Assembly (NCBI GenBank): GCA_024405735.1 | Contig: JAKSOF010000010.1 | Span: forward strand, 1 to 64,000 | From: Victivallaceae bacterium | Lineage (GTDB): Bacteria > Verrucomicrobiota > Lentisphaeria > Victivallales > Victivallaceae | Direction of reading: 5' to 3' | DNA: 64,000 bases | In this document: piece after piece, positions 52,843 through 61,485 of the stretch | Numbering within the stretch: the first letter of the stretch is position 1 | Layout: every line of letters starts with the position of its first letter | Program-made: the position numbers and the translations under genes | The notes under the pieces: generated by a model | Database searches by the model: none | Seen by the model: the letters and a program-made list of their open reading frames with translations, nothing else | What the model was told of the DNA's origin: nothing

Positions 52843-54720
52843 TTACATTGATTTGTTTTCCGCCTGCGAAAAGTCAAGGATCTCCTCCTGGACCGAGAAA
52901 CGCATCACCTGCAGATGATGCCGCATGGCAAATTCATTGACGGTCCGAAGTTTTTCCTCCGGGATATTCCGGGAAGCGACGATGATGATGTCAAACGGCG
53001 TTTTCTCGTAAATTCTGTCGAAGTCGGAGGATCTGCCGATCACCGGAAGACTGTTGATCCGCATATTCTGCAAGGCGGGTTCATCGTCCACGATACCGAT
53101 GAAATCACAGGGACGCTGGACGTTGCCGATCCGGAAATGATAGGTCACAAACAGACGGCAAAAAAGACCGCCTCCGTAAATCAGCGCCCGCAATCGCTCC
53201 GTGTTTGACAGCAAACGGCTTTGCTGAAGTTTGAAAAGCCACAAGCCTTCCGCGTAGCGGATAAAGAAACGTTCCCCCACGATGAGGCAAAGCGAGAGCA
53301 GGATAAAGAGCAGCAGCAACACCACAAAACGCCCCGCCGGGATCAGGATCCATTGCTGATGTCTGGCAATTCCGAAAATTGCACAGGCAATCATCGCACC
53401 GCCGAGAAAAAGCCACAGCAACCGGCTGTAATCGGTAATGCTCGCCCGCAACCAGTAGACCCGGTAAATGCCGGAAACATACAGCAACAGCAAAATCGGT
53501 GTCAGCATCATCACGGCGATCAATCCGTGAATGTGAAAATGCAGAATTCTGCAACTGAAAAAGAGCGCGCCGCTGATCATCGCCAGATCAAAAAGCGGAT
53601 GAAAAACGTTGATCAAAATTCCTTTGCGCGGCAGAGAAAAACCTTTGCCCACCAGATTTGCCGATGCCATCAGTTCGGGGATCGCCAGATGACGGATCGC
53701 GACGATGATCCCCGCCACCAGCAGAAAGAAAGCGACCCCAGGCGCCGTATCCAGGAAAAACGTCAGCAAAATCGACAAAAGCGCGAAGCCGCCGGCGAGA
53801 CAGTAGAGAACGAACGCCGCTTTGCTCTGCCCCCCCGTTTCGCGGAGCAACCGGTGGTGCAAGTGATCCTGATCGGCTGACATCACCCCCTGCGCCGTGG
53901 GATTGAGCAATTTCCGCACGACCCGCCGCCAGACGGCAAGCGCTTCGTCAAAAATCGGCACCCCGATCGCCAGAAGCGGCACCAGCAAACTGGTGAGCGT
54001 CGCCGCGCGATCCTGTCCCGACAGCGCCGTCACGGCAAAGACGAAACCGATAAAGGTACTGCCGACATCGCCGAGAAAAATTTTCGCCGGATGGAAATTA
54101 TAACGCAAAAAACCGAGACAGCTGCCGAGCAAAACCAGCATTACGACCACTTCGTCCTGATGTCCGCCGCGGATCAGAAACCATATGGCAAGACATCCTG
54201 CCGACACCGAAGAAATTCCGCCGGCGACACCGTCCATACCGTCGATCAGATTGAATGCGTTGATGATGCCGACGACCCACAAAACCGTAAAACCGAGCAT
54301 CAGGAACCAGGGGAATTCCCATCCGGCGATCGACATCGCGCACGGCGCCATAAAACAAACGGTGGCGGCGCACAGGATCTGTACGATCAATTTGAGGCGC
54401 GCGGACAAATCGTAACGGTCGTCCACCACTCCGAGGATCGCCAATACGCCCCCCGGCAAGAGCAACCGGAAAAAGAGATTGCTCGTCGGCGGCGACCACA
54501 AAAAATAAGCGCCGAGCGAAAGGAAAAACGCTACGACGACCGCGATACCGCCGCCGCGCGGAACCGGTTGCTTATGGATATGACGGCCGCCGGGCTGATC
54601 CAGCATTCCGAATTTCGGCAATATCTGAATCGCAAGTTTCGTTCCGGCTAAAGAAATAAAAAATGCGATCAAAGGGAATGTCAGCAATCTGACGACAGCA
54701 AGAATTTCCGGGAACCTCAT
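52843..54720 (-). CDS. WecA/MraY-type sugar-phosphate transferase fused to a CapD/FlaA1-like membrane Rossmann region
   Basis: 625 residues, nearly twice the size of WecA. The first ~310 residues carry the UDP-sugar:undecaprenyl-phosphate transferase motifs: GGRHIHKQPVPRGGG, VDDRYDLSARLKL, NAFNLIDGMDGVAGG, FLGDVGSTFIGF and DQDHLHHRLL. Next come about four more helices and, from about residue 510, a cytoplasmic Rossmann-like domain (IYGGGLFCRLFV, FIGIVDDEPALQ, DIIIVASRNIPEE). That second half matches the N-terminal half of membrane nucleotide-sugar epimerases and polyprenyl-phosphate sugar transferases, without their catalytic ends. It probably starts the lipid-linked glycan for this locus. 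Confidence 0.85.
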   Translation of the reverse strand: MRFPEILAVVRLLTFPLIAFFISLAGTKLAIQILPKFGMLDQPGGRHIHKQPVPRGGGIAVVVAFFLSLGAYFLWSPPTSNLFFRLLLPGGVLAILGVVDDRYDLSARLKLIVQILCAATVCFMAPCAMSIAGWEFPWFLMLGFTVLWVVGIINAFNLIDGMDGVAGGISSVSAGCLAIWFLIRGGHQDEVVVMLVLLGSCLGFLRYNFHPAKIFLGDVGSTFIGFVFAVTALSGQDRAATLTSLLVPLLAIGVPIFDEALAVWRRVVRKLLNPTAQGVMSADQDHLHHRLLRETGGQSKAAFVLYCLAGGFALLSILLTFFLDTAPGVAFFLLVAGIIVAIRHLAIPELMASANLVGKGFSLPRKGILINVFHPLFDLAMISGALFFSCRILHFHIHGLIAVMMLTPILLLLYVSGIYRVYWLRASITDYSRLLWLFLGGAMIACAIFGIARHQQWILIPAGRFVVLLLLFILLSLCLIVGERFFIRYAEGLWLFKLQQSRLLSNTERLRALIYGGGLFCRLFVTYHFRIGNVQRPCDFIGIVDDEPALQNMRINSLPVIGRSSDFDRIYEKTPFDIIIVASRNIPEEKLRTVNEFAMRHHLQVMRFSVQEEILDFSQAENKSM

Positions 54721-54763
54721 ATTTACCTCATAATTTCATGCAAAAGAACGCTTGCTTCGCCGT

Positions 54764-54792
54764 AATATAGTCATATTTGCAATTTTTGTCAA
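54764..54792 (-). promoter_or_regulatory. Promoter of the WecA-fusion gene
   Basis: Read on the minus strand: TTGACA, 17 bases, TATATT. It stands back to back with the promoter at 54800. Confidence 0.7.
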
Positions 54793-54799
54793 ACGAAAT

Positions 54800-54828
54800 T
54801 TGACATCACATACTGGATATGCTATATT
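54800..54828 (+). promoter_or_regulatory. Promoter of the UDP-sugar dehydrogenase gene
   Basis: TTGACA, 17 bases, TATATT, with the start about 28 bases before the ATG at 54863. Confidence 0.7.
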
Positions 54829-54862
54829 ATTGCACCGAATCGGAGAAGTAAGGATATCTGAA

Positions 54863-56149
54863 ATGTTGAAAAAAATCACGGATGGTACAATCAAAGTCGC
54901 GGTGGTCGGACTGGGGTATGTGGGGCTTCCGCTCGCCGTTGAGTTCGGAAAAAAATTCGATACGGTCGGATTTGACAAAAAAACGGAACGGCTGGAAAGT
55001 CTGCGCGGCGGTATCGATGCGACGCTGGAAACCTCCTCCGAGGAGTTGAAAAGCGCAAAATTTCTGCGTTACAGCGACGATCCCGAAACTCTGCGCGACC
55101 GGGACATTCTCATCGTAGCCGTACCGACGCCGGTCGATAAATACAACCGTCCCGATCTCACACCGCTTTACGGCGCGAGCGAGACCATCGGCAAAGTGAT
55201 GAAGCCGGGCGCCATCGTGATTTACGAATCGACGGTCTACCCCGGTTGCACCGAGGAAGAATGTGTTCCCGTCCTGGAGCGCGAAAGCAAGATGAAATTC
55301 AACCGGGACTTCTTCTGCGGCTACAGCCCGGAACGGATCAACCCCGGTGACAAGGAGCGTACGCTGACCAAGATCAAAAAGATCACCTCCGGCTCGACTC
55401 CCGAAATCGCCGAGGTCGTTGACAAACTCTACAACTCTATCCTGCTCAACGGGACGCACCGTGCCAGTTCCATAAAAGTCGCGGAAGCGGCGAAGGTCAT
55501 CGAAAACAGTCAGCGCGACATCAACATCGCTTTCGTCAATGAGCTTTCCAAAATCTTCCATTTGATCGGCATCGACACCAATGAAGTCCTCGATGCCGCA
55601 AGCACCAAGTGGAACTTCCTCAAATTCAAACCCGGTCTCGTCGGCGGTCACTGCATCGGCGTCGATCCTTACTATCTTACTCACAAGGCGCAGGAACTCG
55701 GCTATCTGCCGGAAGTGATCCTTGCCGGTCGCCGCATCAATGACGGGATGGGACAATTCGTCGCTTCGGAAATCGTCAAACTGATGATAAAAAAGGATCA
55801 TAAAATACGCGGTGCAAAAGTGTTGCAACTCGGGATCACCTTCAAGGAAAATTGCACGGACATCCGCAACAGCCATGCCGTCGATGTGGTAAAAGAATTG
55901 CAGAAATTCGGTTGCAACGTCGACATTTTCGACCCCTGGGCGAAACCGGAGGAAGTGGAAAAAGTCTATCAGTTGAAATCGCATCAGGATGCGGCAAAAC
56001 TGCCGTTGCACCAATATGACGCGATCGTACTTGCCGTTGCCCACAAAGAATTTCAGGCACTTGACATTATGCAGTACGGGAACGGGACTCCGGTCATCTA
56101 CGACATCAAATGCGCATTGCCGCGTGAAATCGTGGACGACAGATTATAA
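54863..56149 (+). CDS. UDP-N-acetylhexosamine 6-dehydrogenase (WbpA/TviB type)
   Basis: Converts a UDP-HexNAc to its uronic acid for surface polysaccharide. The NAD-binding GLGYVGLPLAVEFG is at about residues 17-30; PTPVDKYNRPDLTPL, ESTVYPGCTEE and FCGYSPERINPGD are typical for this class. The catalytic cysteine lies in GGHCIGVDPYYLTHKA. FKENCTDIRNS is in the C-terminal domain. About 428 residues is normal. It is followed 23 bases later by the nucleotidyltransferase-kinase fusion. The precise stereochemistry (GlcNAc or GalNAc) cannot be told. Confidence 0.9.
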   Translation: MLKKITDGTIKVAVVGLGYVGLPLAVEFGKKFDTVGFDKKTERLESLRGGIDATLETSSEELKSAKFLRYSDDPETLRDRDILIVAVPTPVDKYNRPDLTPLYGASETIGKVMKPGAIVIYESTVYPGCTEEECVPVLERESKMKFNRDFFCGYSPERINPGDKERTLTKIKKITSGSTPEIAEVVDKLYNSILLNGTHRASSIKVAEAAKVIENSQRDINIAFVNELSKIFHLIGIDTNEVLDAASTKWNFLKFKPGLVGGHCIGVDPYYLTHKAQELGYLPEVILAGRRINDGMGQFVASEIVKLMIKKDHKIRGAKVLQLGITFKENCTDIRNSHAVDVVKELQKFGCNVDIFDPWAKPEEVEKVYQLKSHQDAAKLPLHQYDAIVLAVAHKEFQALDIMQYGNGTPVIYDIKCALPREIVDDRL

Positions 56150-56172
56150 ATTTTGTGCATACAGGAACGTCG

Positions 56173-57315
56173 ATGAAGAAAAAAGTTTTTGTTTCCGGCT
56201 GTTACGACATGCTCCACTCCGGGCACGTCGCATTCTTTGAAGAGGCGGCGAGTTACGGCGACCTTTACGTCGGACTCGGTTCCGATCAGACGATCTACGA
56301 ATTGAAAGGGCGGCGCACCATCAACTCCGATGCCGAACGCCTTTATATGGTCAAGGCGTTGCGTTGCGTCAAAGATGCCTGGATCAGTTCCGGCAGCGGC
56401 ATTATGGATTTTGAAAAGGAAGTCCGCGAACTCAAACCCGATATTTTCTTTGTCAATTCCGACGGATTCACCCCGGCGAAAGAAGCCTTCTGCAAGGAAC
56501 TCGGCATCGAACTTATCGTCAGTAAACGGATCCCGAGCGCGGGACTTCCGGCGCGTTCGACAACGGCGATCCGGCAGGAATGCCGCATCCCCTACCGCGT
56601 CGAACTTTGCGGCGGCTGGCTCGACCAGCCGCGGGTCAATCATTTGTGCAAAGGCTCCGTCATCGTGATGAGCATTGAGCCGACGATGGAATTCAACGAC
56701 CGCAGCGGGATGGCGACAAGTTCGCGCAAAAAGGCGATCGAATTGTGGCAAACGCAAATTCCAGTCGGCGACCGCGAGCAACTTGCCAAAATGCTCTTTT
56801 GCGTCGACAATCCTCCGGGGACGGTGGCGATCAGCGGTTCGCAGGATCAACTGGGATTGCTTTTGCCCGGATTGAATAAACTCAATTACGACAACGGCTT
56901 CTGGCCGGTTTCGATCGATTCCGTGACCGATCCGGAAAAACTGAAATTCGTCGCCGATCATTTGTATCTGGTCGCGATGCCCCAGCGGCGCAACGGCTAC
57001 GACGTGCTCGGAGATACGCATATCGACCTTGCGACGGCACAAATCATGGCGGAAACGACCGACCGCGCGTGGAATTCCATTATGAATGGCGACACCAAAG
57101 CATGGGGCGAAGCGACCAGGGAATTTCTCGACGCGCAGCTTAAAATGTTCCCGCGGATGCTGACGCCGGAAATCAGTGAAGCGATCGAATTCTACCGCAA
57201 CACCGCCTACGGCTGGAAAATCACCGGTTGCGGCGGCGGCGGTTATCTCGTGCTGATTTCGGACAAACCGATCTCCCACGCAATCAAAGTCGTCCCCTGC
57301 CAGGTTAATTTTTAA
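56173..57315 (+). CDS. Cytidylyltransferase-like domain fused to a GHMP kinase
   Basis: 380 residues in two domains. Residues 1-130 are a nucleotidyltransferase: VSGCYDMLHSGHVAFFEE holds the HxGH motif, and GSDQTIYELKGRRTIN follows. From about 140 on it is a GHMP-type sugar kinase: CGGWLDQP near the start, GMATSSRKKA at the place of the phosphate loop, SGSQDQLGLLLPGLNKL in the middle and GWKITGCGGGGYLVLIS near the end. The phosphate loop is not the textbook GxGSS. It could phosphorylate a sugar at C1 and then couple it to a nucleotide. The sugar is unknown; heptose or fucose-like are options. It lies between a UDP-sugar dehydrogenase and alr. Confidence 0.78.
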   Translation: MKKKVFVSGCYDMLHSGHVAFFEEAASYGDLYVGLGSDQTIYELKGRRTINSDAERLYMVKALRCVKDAWISSGSGIMDFEKEVRELKPDIFFVNSDGFTPAKEAFCKELGIELIVSKRIPSAGLPARSTTAIRQECRIPYRVELCGGWLDQPRVNHLCKGSVIVMSIEPTMEFNDRSGMATSSRKKAIELWQTQIPVGDREQLAKMLFCVDNPPGTVAISGSQDQLGLLLPGLNKLNYDNGFWPVSIDSVTDPEKLKFVADHLYLVAMPQRRNGYDVLGDTHIDLATAQIMAETTDRAWNSIMNGDTKAWGEATREFLDAQLKMFPRMLTPEISEAIEFYRNTAYGWKITGCGGGGYLVLISDKPISHAIKVVPCQVNF

Positions 57316-57336
57316 CGGGACATTGCGATATCGTTT

Positions 57337-58419
57337 ATGATACGGCGTTCCTGGGTTGAAATCGACTTGCAGGCGATTGCCCGTAATTATGCGGTCTACA
57401 AATCGCAACTTGCCCCGCAATTGAAGGTGATGGCGGTCGTCAAAGCCGACGCCTACGGGCACGGCGATGTCGAAGTCGCGAATGTACTACAAACGCAGGG
57501 GTGCGGCGATTTCGCCGTTTCCAATATTGAAGAAGCGATCAAACTCCGCGAAGCCGGCATCAAAGGGCAGATCCTGATCCTCGGCTACACCCCGATCGAC
57601 TGCGTCGAACTGCTGAAGCAGTACGACATCACACAGGCGTTGCTTTCCGAAGATTATGCGCAACGCCTTGCCGGACAAAACATCAAAGCACAATTTGCCA
57701 TTGATACCGGAATGAACCGTATCGGGCTCGACTCCGACGATCCCAAAGAGTGCGAACGCATCATCCGCCAATATCAGACGCAATTTAAGTTGACGGGGCT
57801 TTTTACGCATTTATGCGTTGCCGACACCCCCGCCGAAGAAGCGTTTACCTCCGGGCAAATCGAAAATTTCAAAGCCGTTGCCGAAAGTGTCCAAGATTTG
57901 CATTTGCCTTTCATCCACTGTATGAATTCCGCGGGCGGTTTATGGCAAAAGCCTTACGGCAATCTCGCGCGGCTCGGCATCGTACTTTACGGGTTGAAGC
58001 CGGATTATGACAATCAACTTCCCGACGGCATTTCCCCTGCCCTGCAATGGAAATCGGTGATCTCGCTCGTCAAGACGCTCCGCATCGGCGAAACCGTCGG
58101 TTACGGACGTACTTTCACGGCGAAAAGGGAAATGCGCATCGCGACGATTCCGACGGGATATGCCGACGGCTACAACCGGTTGCTTTCCAACCGCGGGTTC
58201 GTTTTGATCCACGGCAAAAAAGCGCCGCTTGTCGGCAGGGTGTGCATGGATCAAATTACCGTCGACGTGACGGAGATCCCCGAAGCGCAGTTCGAGGACG
58301 AAGTCACCTTGCTCGGCGATGGCTTCAATGCGGACGATATGGGCAAGATGATCAGCACGATCGGTTACGAGATCATCTGCGGCATCAGCAAGAGAGTCTC
58401 GAGAGTTTACAAAAAGTAA
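57337..58419 (+). CDS. alr: Alanine racemase
   Basis: PLP enzyme that makes D-alanine. VVKADAYGHGD carries the PLP lysine and PTGYADGYNR is typical of the second half; the catalytic Tyr of the partner subunit is in VGYGRTFTA, and GRVCMDQITVDVT is the usual C-terminal strand. Length 360 is typical. It lies 21 bases after the fusion kinase, inside a polysaccharide locus. It may serve peptidoglycan in general or supply D-Ala to the glycan; the sequence does not decide. Confidence 0.93.
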   Translation: MIRRSWVEIDLQAIARNYAVYKSQLAPQLKVMAVVKADAYGHGDVEVANVLQTQGCGDFAVSNIEEAIKLREAGIKGQILILGYTPIDCVELLKQYDITQALLSEDYAQRLAGQNIKAQFAIDTGMNRIGLDSDDPKECERIIRQYQTQFKLTGLFTHLCVADTPAEEAFTSGQIENFKAVAESVQDLHLPFIHCMNSAGGLWQKPYGNLARLGIVLYGLKPDYDNQLPDGISPALQWKSVISLVKTLRIGETVGYGRTFTAKREMRIATIPTGYADGYNRLLSNRGFVLIHGKKAPLVGRVCMDQITVDVTEIPEAQFEDEVTLLGDGFNADDMGKMISTIGYEIICGISKRVSRVYKK

Positions 58420-58538
58420 TTTCACTTGCCCGATAGATACGTCCGAGAAACTACGCACATATTAAAGACAGAGCTTAAAAAACATGAGGCTCGGCAACAA
58501 ATGTGCGCAAATATCGGACACGCTCCGGAGAAGACGAT

Positions 58539-59363
58539 TCAATTACATTTATTTTTCTGTCCCGGCACGCGGGCAACGATTTTTCCGGCGGGACGGAAAA
58601 GACAGGCGACGTAATCAAACAATACGCAGAAACACAAAAGCGGAATCGCTTTCATATTGCGCATAAAGATCCTGCGTCCCCCGCAAAAAGTACGGTAGAC
58701 CCACTCCGCCCCCCACTTGCGGACAAAGCGGGGAGCCCACTGCCGACGTCCGGAATGAAAGTCAAACGCCGCGCCGACACCGAGCATAACGGGCACATTG
58801 ATGTTATTCAAATGCTTTTTCATCCAAAATTCCTGTTTCGGTCCCCCTAATCCGACCCAGAGCAAATCGGCGTGACTGTTTTCGATCATTGTCTTGACTT
58901 GAAGTTCTTCTTCCTCCGTTAAATCCCGAAACGGCGGCGTATAACACCCCGCAACGATCATTCCGGGATTTTTCGATTTCAGATTGTCGGCAAGCTTCTG
59001 CACAACGCCATCCCCTCCTCCGAGAAAGAAATGCCGCCATTGACGTGCGACACCGTATTCGCATGCATGCAGCATAAAAGACGGACCGGAAACGCGTGAT
59101 ACGGGCCGCCGCAGATTCCATTCCATTTCCTTTTGAAGAACGATCCCATCCGGATAGATCAAACTCGCGTCAGCGATCACATCGTGCACTTTTTTATCAA
59201 AAAGAGCGTGAAAAAAAAGATTGCCTTCAAAAAAGCATACATAATGATGCTCATTCAATTGGATCAACATTTCGATTTCAGACAAAGCCTGCTCGACACT
59301 TGAAACGTTAATGGGAATATTGTGAATTTTCCCCGTCTGAAAAAGAGTTTGGGATTGAATCAT
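58539..59363 (-). CDS. WecG/TagA/CpsF-family glycosyltransferase (GT26)
   Basis: 274 residues. Signatures of the family: EGNLFFHALFDKK, YPDGIVLQKEM, DLLWVGLGGPKQEFW and GVGAAFDFHSGRRQWAPRF. These enzymes add the second sugar, for example an N-acetylmannosamine-type residue, to undecaprenyl-PP-HexNAc in enterobacterial common antigen, teichoic acids and other polysaccharides. This fits as the step after the WecA-like fusion. It is last of the minus-strand polysaccharide gene run. Confidence 0.9.
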   Translation of the reverse strand: MIQSQTLFQTGKIHNIPINVSSVEQALSEIEMLIQLNEHHYVCFFEGNLFFHALFDKKVHDVIADASLIYPDGIVLQKEMEWNLRRPVSRVSGPSFMLHACEYGVARQWRHFFLGGGDGVVQKLADNLKSKNPGMIVAGCYTPPFRDLTEEEELQVKTMIENSHADLLWVGLGGPKQEFWMKKHLNNINVPVMLGVGAAFDFHSGRRQWAPRFVRKWGAEWVYRTFCGGRRIFMRNMKAIPLLCFCVLFDYVACLFRPAGKIVARVPGQKNKCN

Positions 59364-59379
59364 TGTCCGCTATTCCTTT

Positions 59380-60663
59380 TTAATACAAAATAAAATCGTC
59401 AAAATAAACATCTCCGGAAAGAAAATGCAACACAAGAAAACAGGTATCTCCGCCCCGCAACGTCTGACTGTCAAACACGATCTGCCGACGATGCCAATTA
59501 CTGTCATTATGATACCCGAACCAATAGTGCACATTCGGCATACGGGTTTCCCGGTTATATACAAAAAATGTAATGATGTATTGGGAATGCGGAATTCCTT
59601 TGGCATAGAAAGACAAATACTTTTTCTCACCAAGCGGGATCTTGGACAAATAGCGAAAATAAAGCGATAAATCATTCCCCCGAAGATGCAATGCCTCGCT
59701 TTCCTTGCCGTCGTGATCCAATACTTTCGTTTTTTCGAAAAAGAAATCACAGGGTCTGACGGGGCTGCAGTCAAAACCCCAATGCGCGGGGATATCCCAT
59801 TTTTCATCTTTCATTTCCGGGATGCGGCAACTGTTGGCGAAAATTTCCCGCATCGCATCTTTTTCCTTTTCTCCGGCGGAAATTTCAAAATTCCCGTTCT
59901 GTATTTCCTGCCGCCTCCCCGCCAAAGAGGGAACCTCCATCGGAGGAGTTTCGCGCTTCAAGAGAATAGTGAAGCGATCCTTTTTGCGGCGATTGGTATA
60001 GGACTGGTAAACGATCTCCCATTTCTTTTGCGGATCGTTTTCCAACAATTTTTCGATTTCAGAGGGGACTCGACAATTTTTTTCCGTAAAAATCAGATAG
60101 AGCGGTTTTTCATAGCGATCGAGCATCTTCAAAAAATCAGCCTGCTGCATTCCCATATCGGAATACTTCAAAGCCGTCACGTTTTCCGCGCCGGTGTAGT
60201 ATCGGATCCGCCAAAAATCCTTTCCGTCAGGATAGAGAAGCGTCACGGAATGATCCGGATTTTTTTGCATACTCCTTTTCAGTGCGTCCATCCCGCGAAG
60301 AAAATAATTATCCTCTGTACGAAACAATTTTCCGCAACAAGCTACAATCAAACAAAACAACAGCAAAAAAGACCACGCCTTCGGTTGAAACACACCAAGA
60401 TAACGGGTAAAACGCGGGCTGATGATCCATATCGCATACGGGATCGCAAATCCAATCAGGATCAAAGCATAACGCGACGACGATACTTGGACTATCACCC
60501 GAAAAAGCAATATATATATGCTGATAACCGCAAAAAAAGCCAGGATACTGTCGCTCTTTTGTTTTTTCCACATCAAAATGGAAATGAGCAATCCGGCGAA
60601 ACCGAAAATCGCAACCGGAGGAAACAAAAGTTCCGGAATCTTCTGGAATAAAAACTCTATCAT
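59380..60663 (-). CDS. Second part of a GT39-like membrane glycosyltransferase, with a C-terminal beta domain
   Basis: 427 residues. The first ~115 are three or four hydrophobic segments including SSSRYALILIGFAIPYAI, which resembles the last helices of ArnT/PMT-type GT-C enzymes. The rest is soluble, with a beta-rich C-terminus (residues ~270-427) like a carbohydrate-binding module. It is in the same frame as the preceding gene, and only a single TAA codon plus three codons lie between them. AAGGG lies six bases before its ATG. It may be a separate subunit or the second part of a gene cut by a stop. Confidence 0.65.
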   Translation of the reverse strand: MIEFLFQKIPELLFPPVAIFGFAGLLISILMWKKQKSDSILAFFAVISIYILLFRVIVQVSSSRYALILIGFAIPYAIWIISPRFTRYLGVFQPKAWSFLLLFCLIVACCGKLFRTEDNYFLRGMDALKRSMQKNPDHSVTLLYPDGKDFWRIRYYTGAENVTALKYSDMGMQQADFLKMLDRYEKPLYLIFTEKNCRVPSEIEKLLENDPQKKWEIVYQSYTNRRKKDRFTILLKRETPPMEVPSLAGRRQEIQNGNFEISAGEKEKDAMREIFANSCRIPEMKDEKWDIPAHWGFDCSPVRPCDFFFEKTKVLDHDGKESEALHLRGNDLSLYFRYLSKIPLGEKKYLSFYAKGIPHSQYIITFFVYNRETRMPNVHYWFGYHNDSNWHRRQIVFDSQTLRGGDTCFLVLHFLSGDVYFDDFILY

Positions 60664-60672
60664 ACTTTTCCC

Positions 60673-61485
60673 TTAATGAAAGTGCGGCAGGATCCGCTCA
60701 ACGACATAATAATTCAGAGCGTTCCACAAGCTGATATTCCCCAATGCACAAATCAGAATGATCGTTCCGAGCATAGTCGAAAGAAAAACCGATAAAGGAA
60801 TACCGCTTCTTTTGAAAAAAGGTTTCAAAAAGAAACACATTGCCGTCACCATAAATAAAATGAATTCAAAACCTTCAATTCTCGTCACAATAGCAAAACC
60901 CGTAAAAATACCGCACAAGACAACATATCTGTTTTTCAGAGACTTGATCCAGCAGAAAAGAAAAAGGAAAAAACAACCGCAACACAAAAAGTAAGTCGTA
61001 TCACGCAAAACAGTCGCAGAATACTCGCACAAAGACGGATGCACTGCCACCAAAAGAGCACAAGCCAAAGCAAAAATCCGTTTCTGTGGCCAAAGCACCT
61101 GAATGCTGAAAAAAATCACCGGAACCAACAGCGTACCGACAACGATATTGTACCACACCGCCGTCGGCTCCAGCGGAAAATTAAATTTTTCAATCAGTAT
61201 CCCGGGCACTATAAACGCCCCCGGTAAAATCGGATGGGATGCGAATTCGCCATTTCCCAGACAAAGCGCATTCCACGACACTCCGGTTGTCCACTTTTGT
61301 AAAAAAAGCAAATAAAAACAGGCATCCCGAAAGAGTTGCCGGCAAAGCATATAGCGAAACCAACGGACAAGAGTCCCGCCGATAACGATCAGAAATAAAA
61401 CCAGACCGACCCGCTTTTGCATCCACTCCGTGACTACGGCAAGCCACTGCTCTATTTTTGTGGATACGCTACTTATAGAACACAT
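60673..61485 (-). CDS. First part of a GT39-like (ArnT/PMT family) membrane glycosyltransferase
   Basis: About 270 residues, N-terminal half of a GT-C enzyme. FRDACFYLLFLQKW is in the place of the catalytic acidic residue of the first loop, HPILPGAFIVPG and SATVLRDTTYFLCCG are typical of the family, and hydrophobic helices follow. It ends at TAA just where the next helices would begin. The ATG at 61485 overlaps the end of the GT2 gene by 17 bases. Confidence 0.7.
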   Translation of the reverse strand: MCSISSVSTKIEQWLAVVTEWMQKRVGLVLFLIVIGGTLVRWFRYMLCRQLFRDACFYLLFLQKWTTGVSWNALCLGNGEFASHPILPGAFIVPGILIEKFNFPLEPTAVWYNIVVGTLLVPVIFFSIQVLWPQKRIFALACALLVAVHPSLCEYSATVLRDTTYFLCCGCFFLFLFCWIKSLKNRYVVLCGIFTGFAIVTRIEGFEFILFMVTAMCFFLKPFFKRSGIPLSVFLSTMLGTIILICALGNISLWNALNYYVVERILPHFH

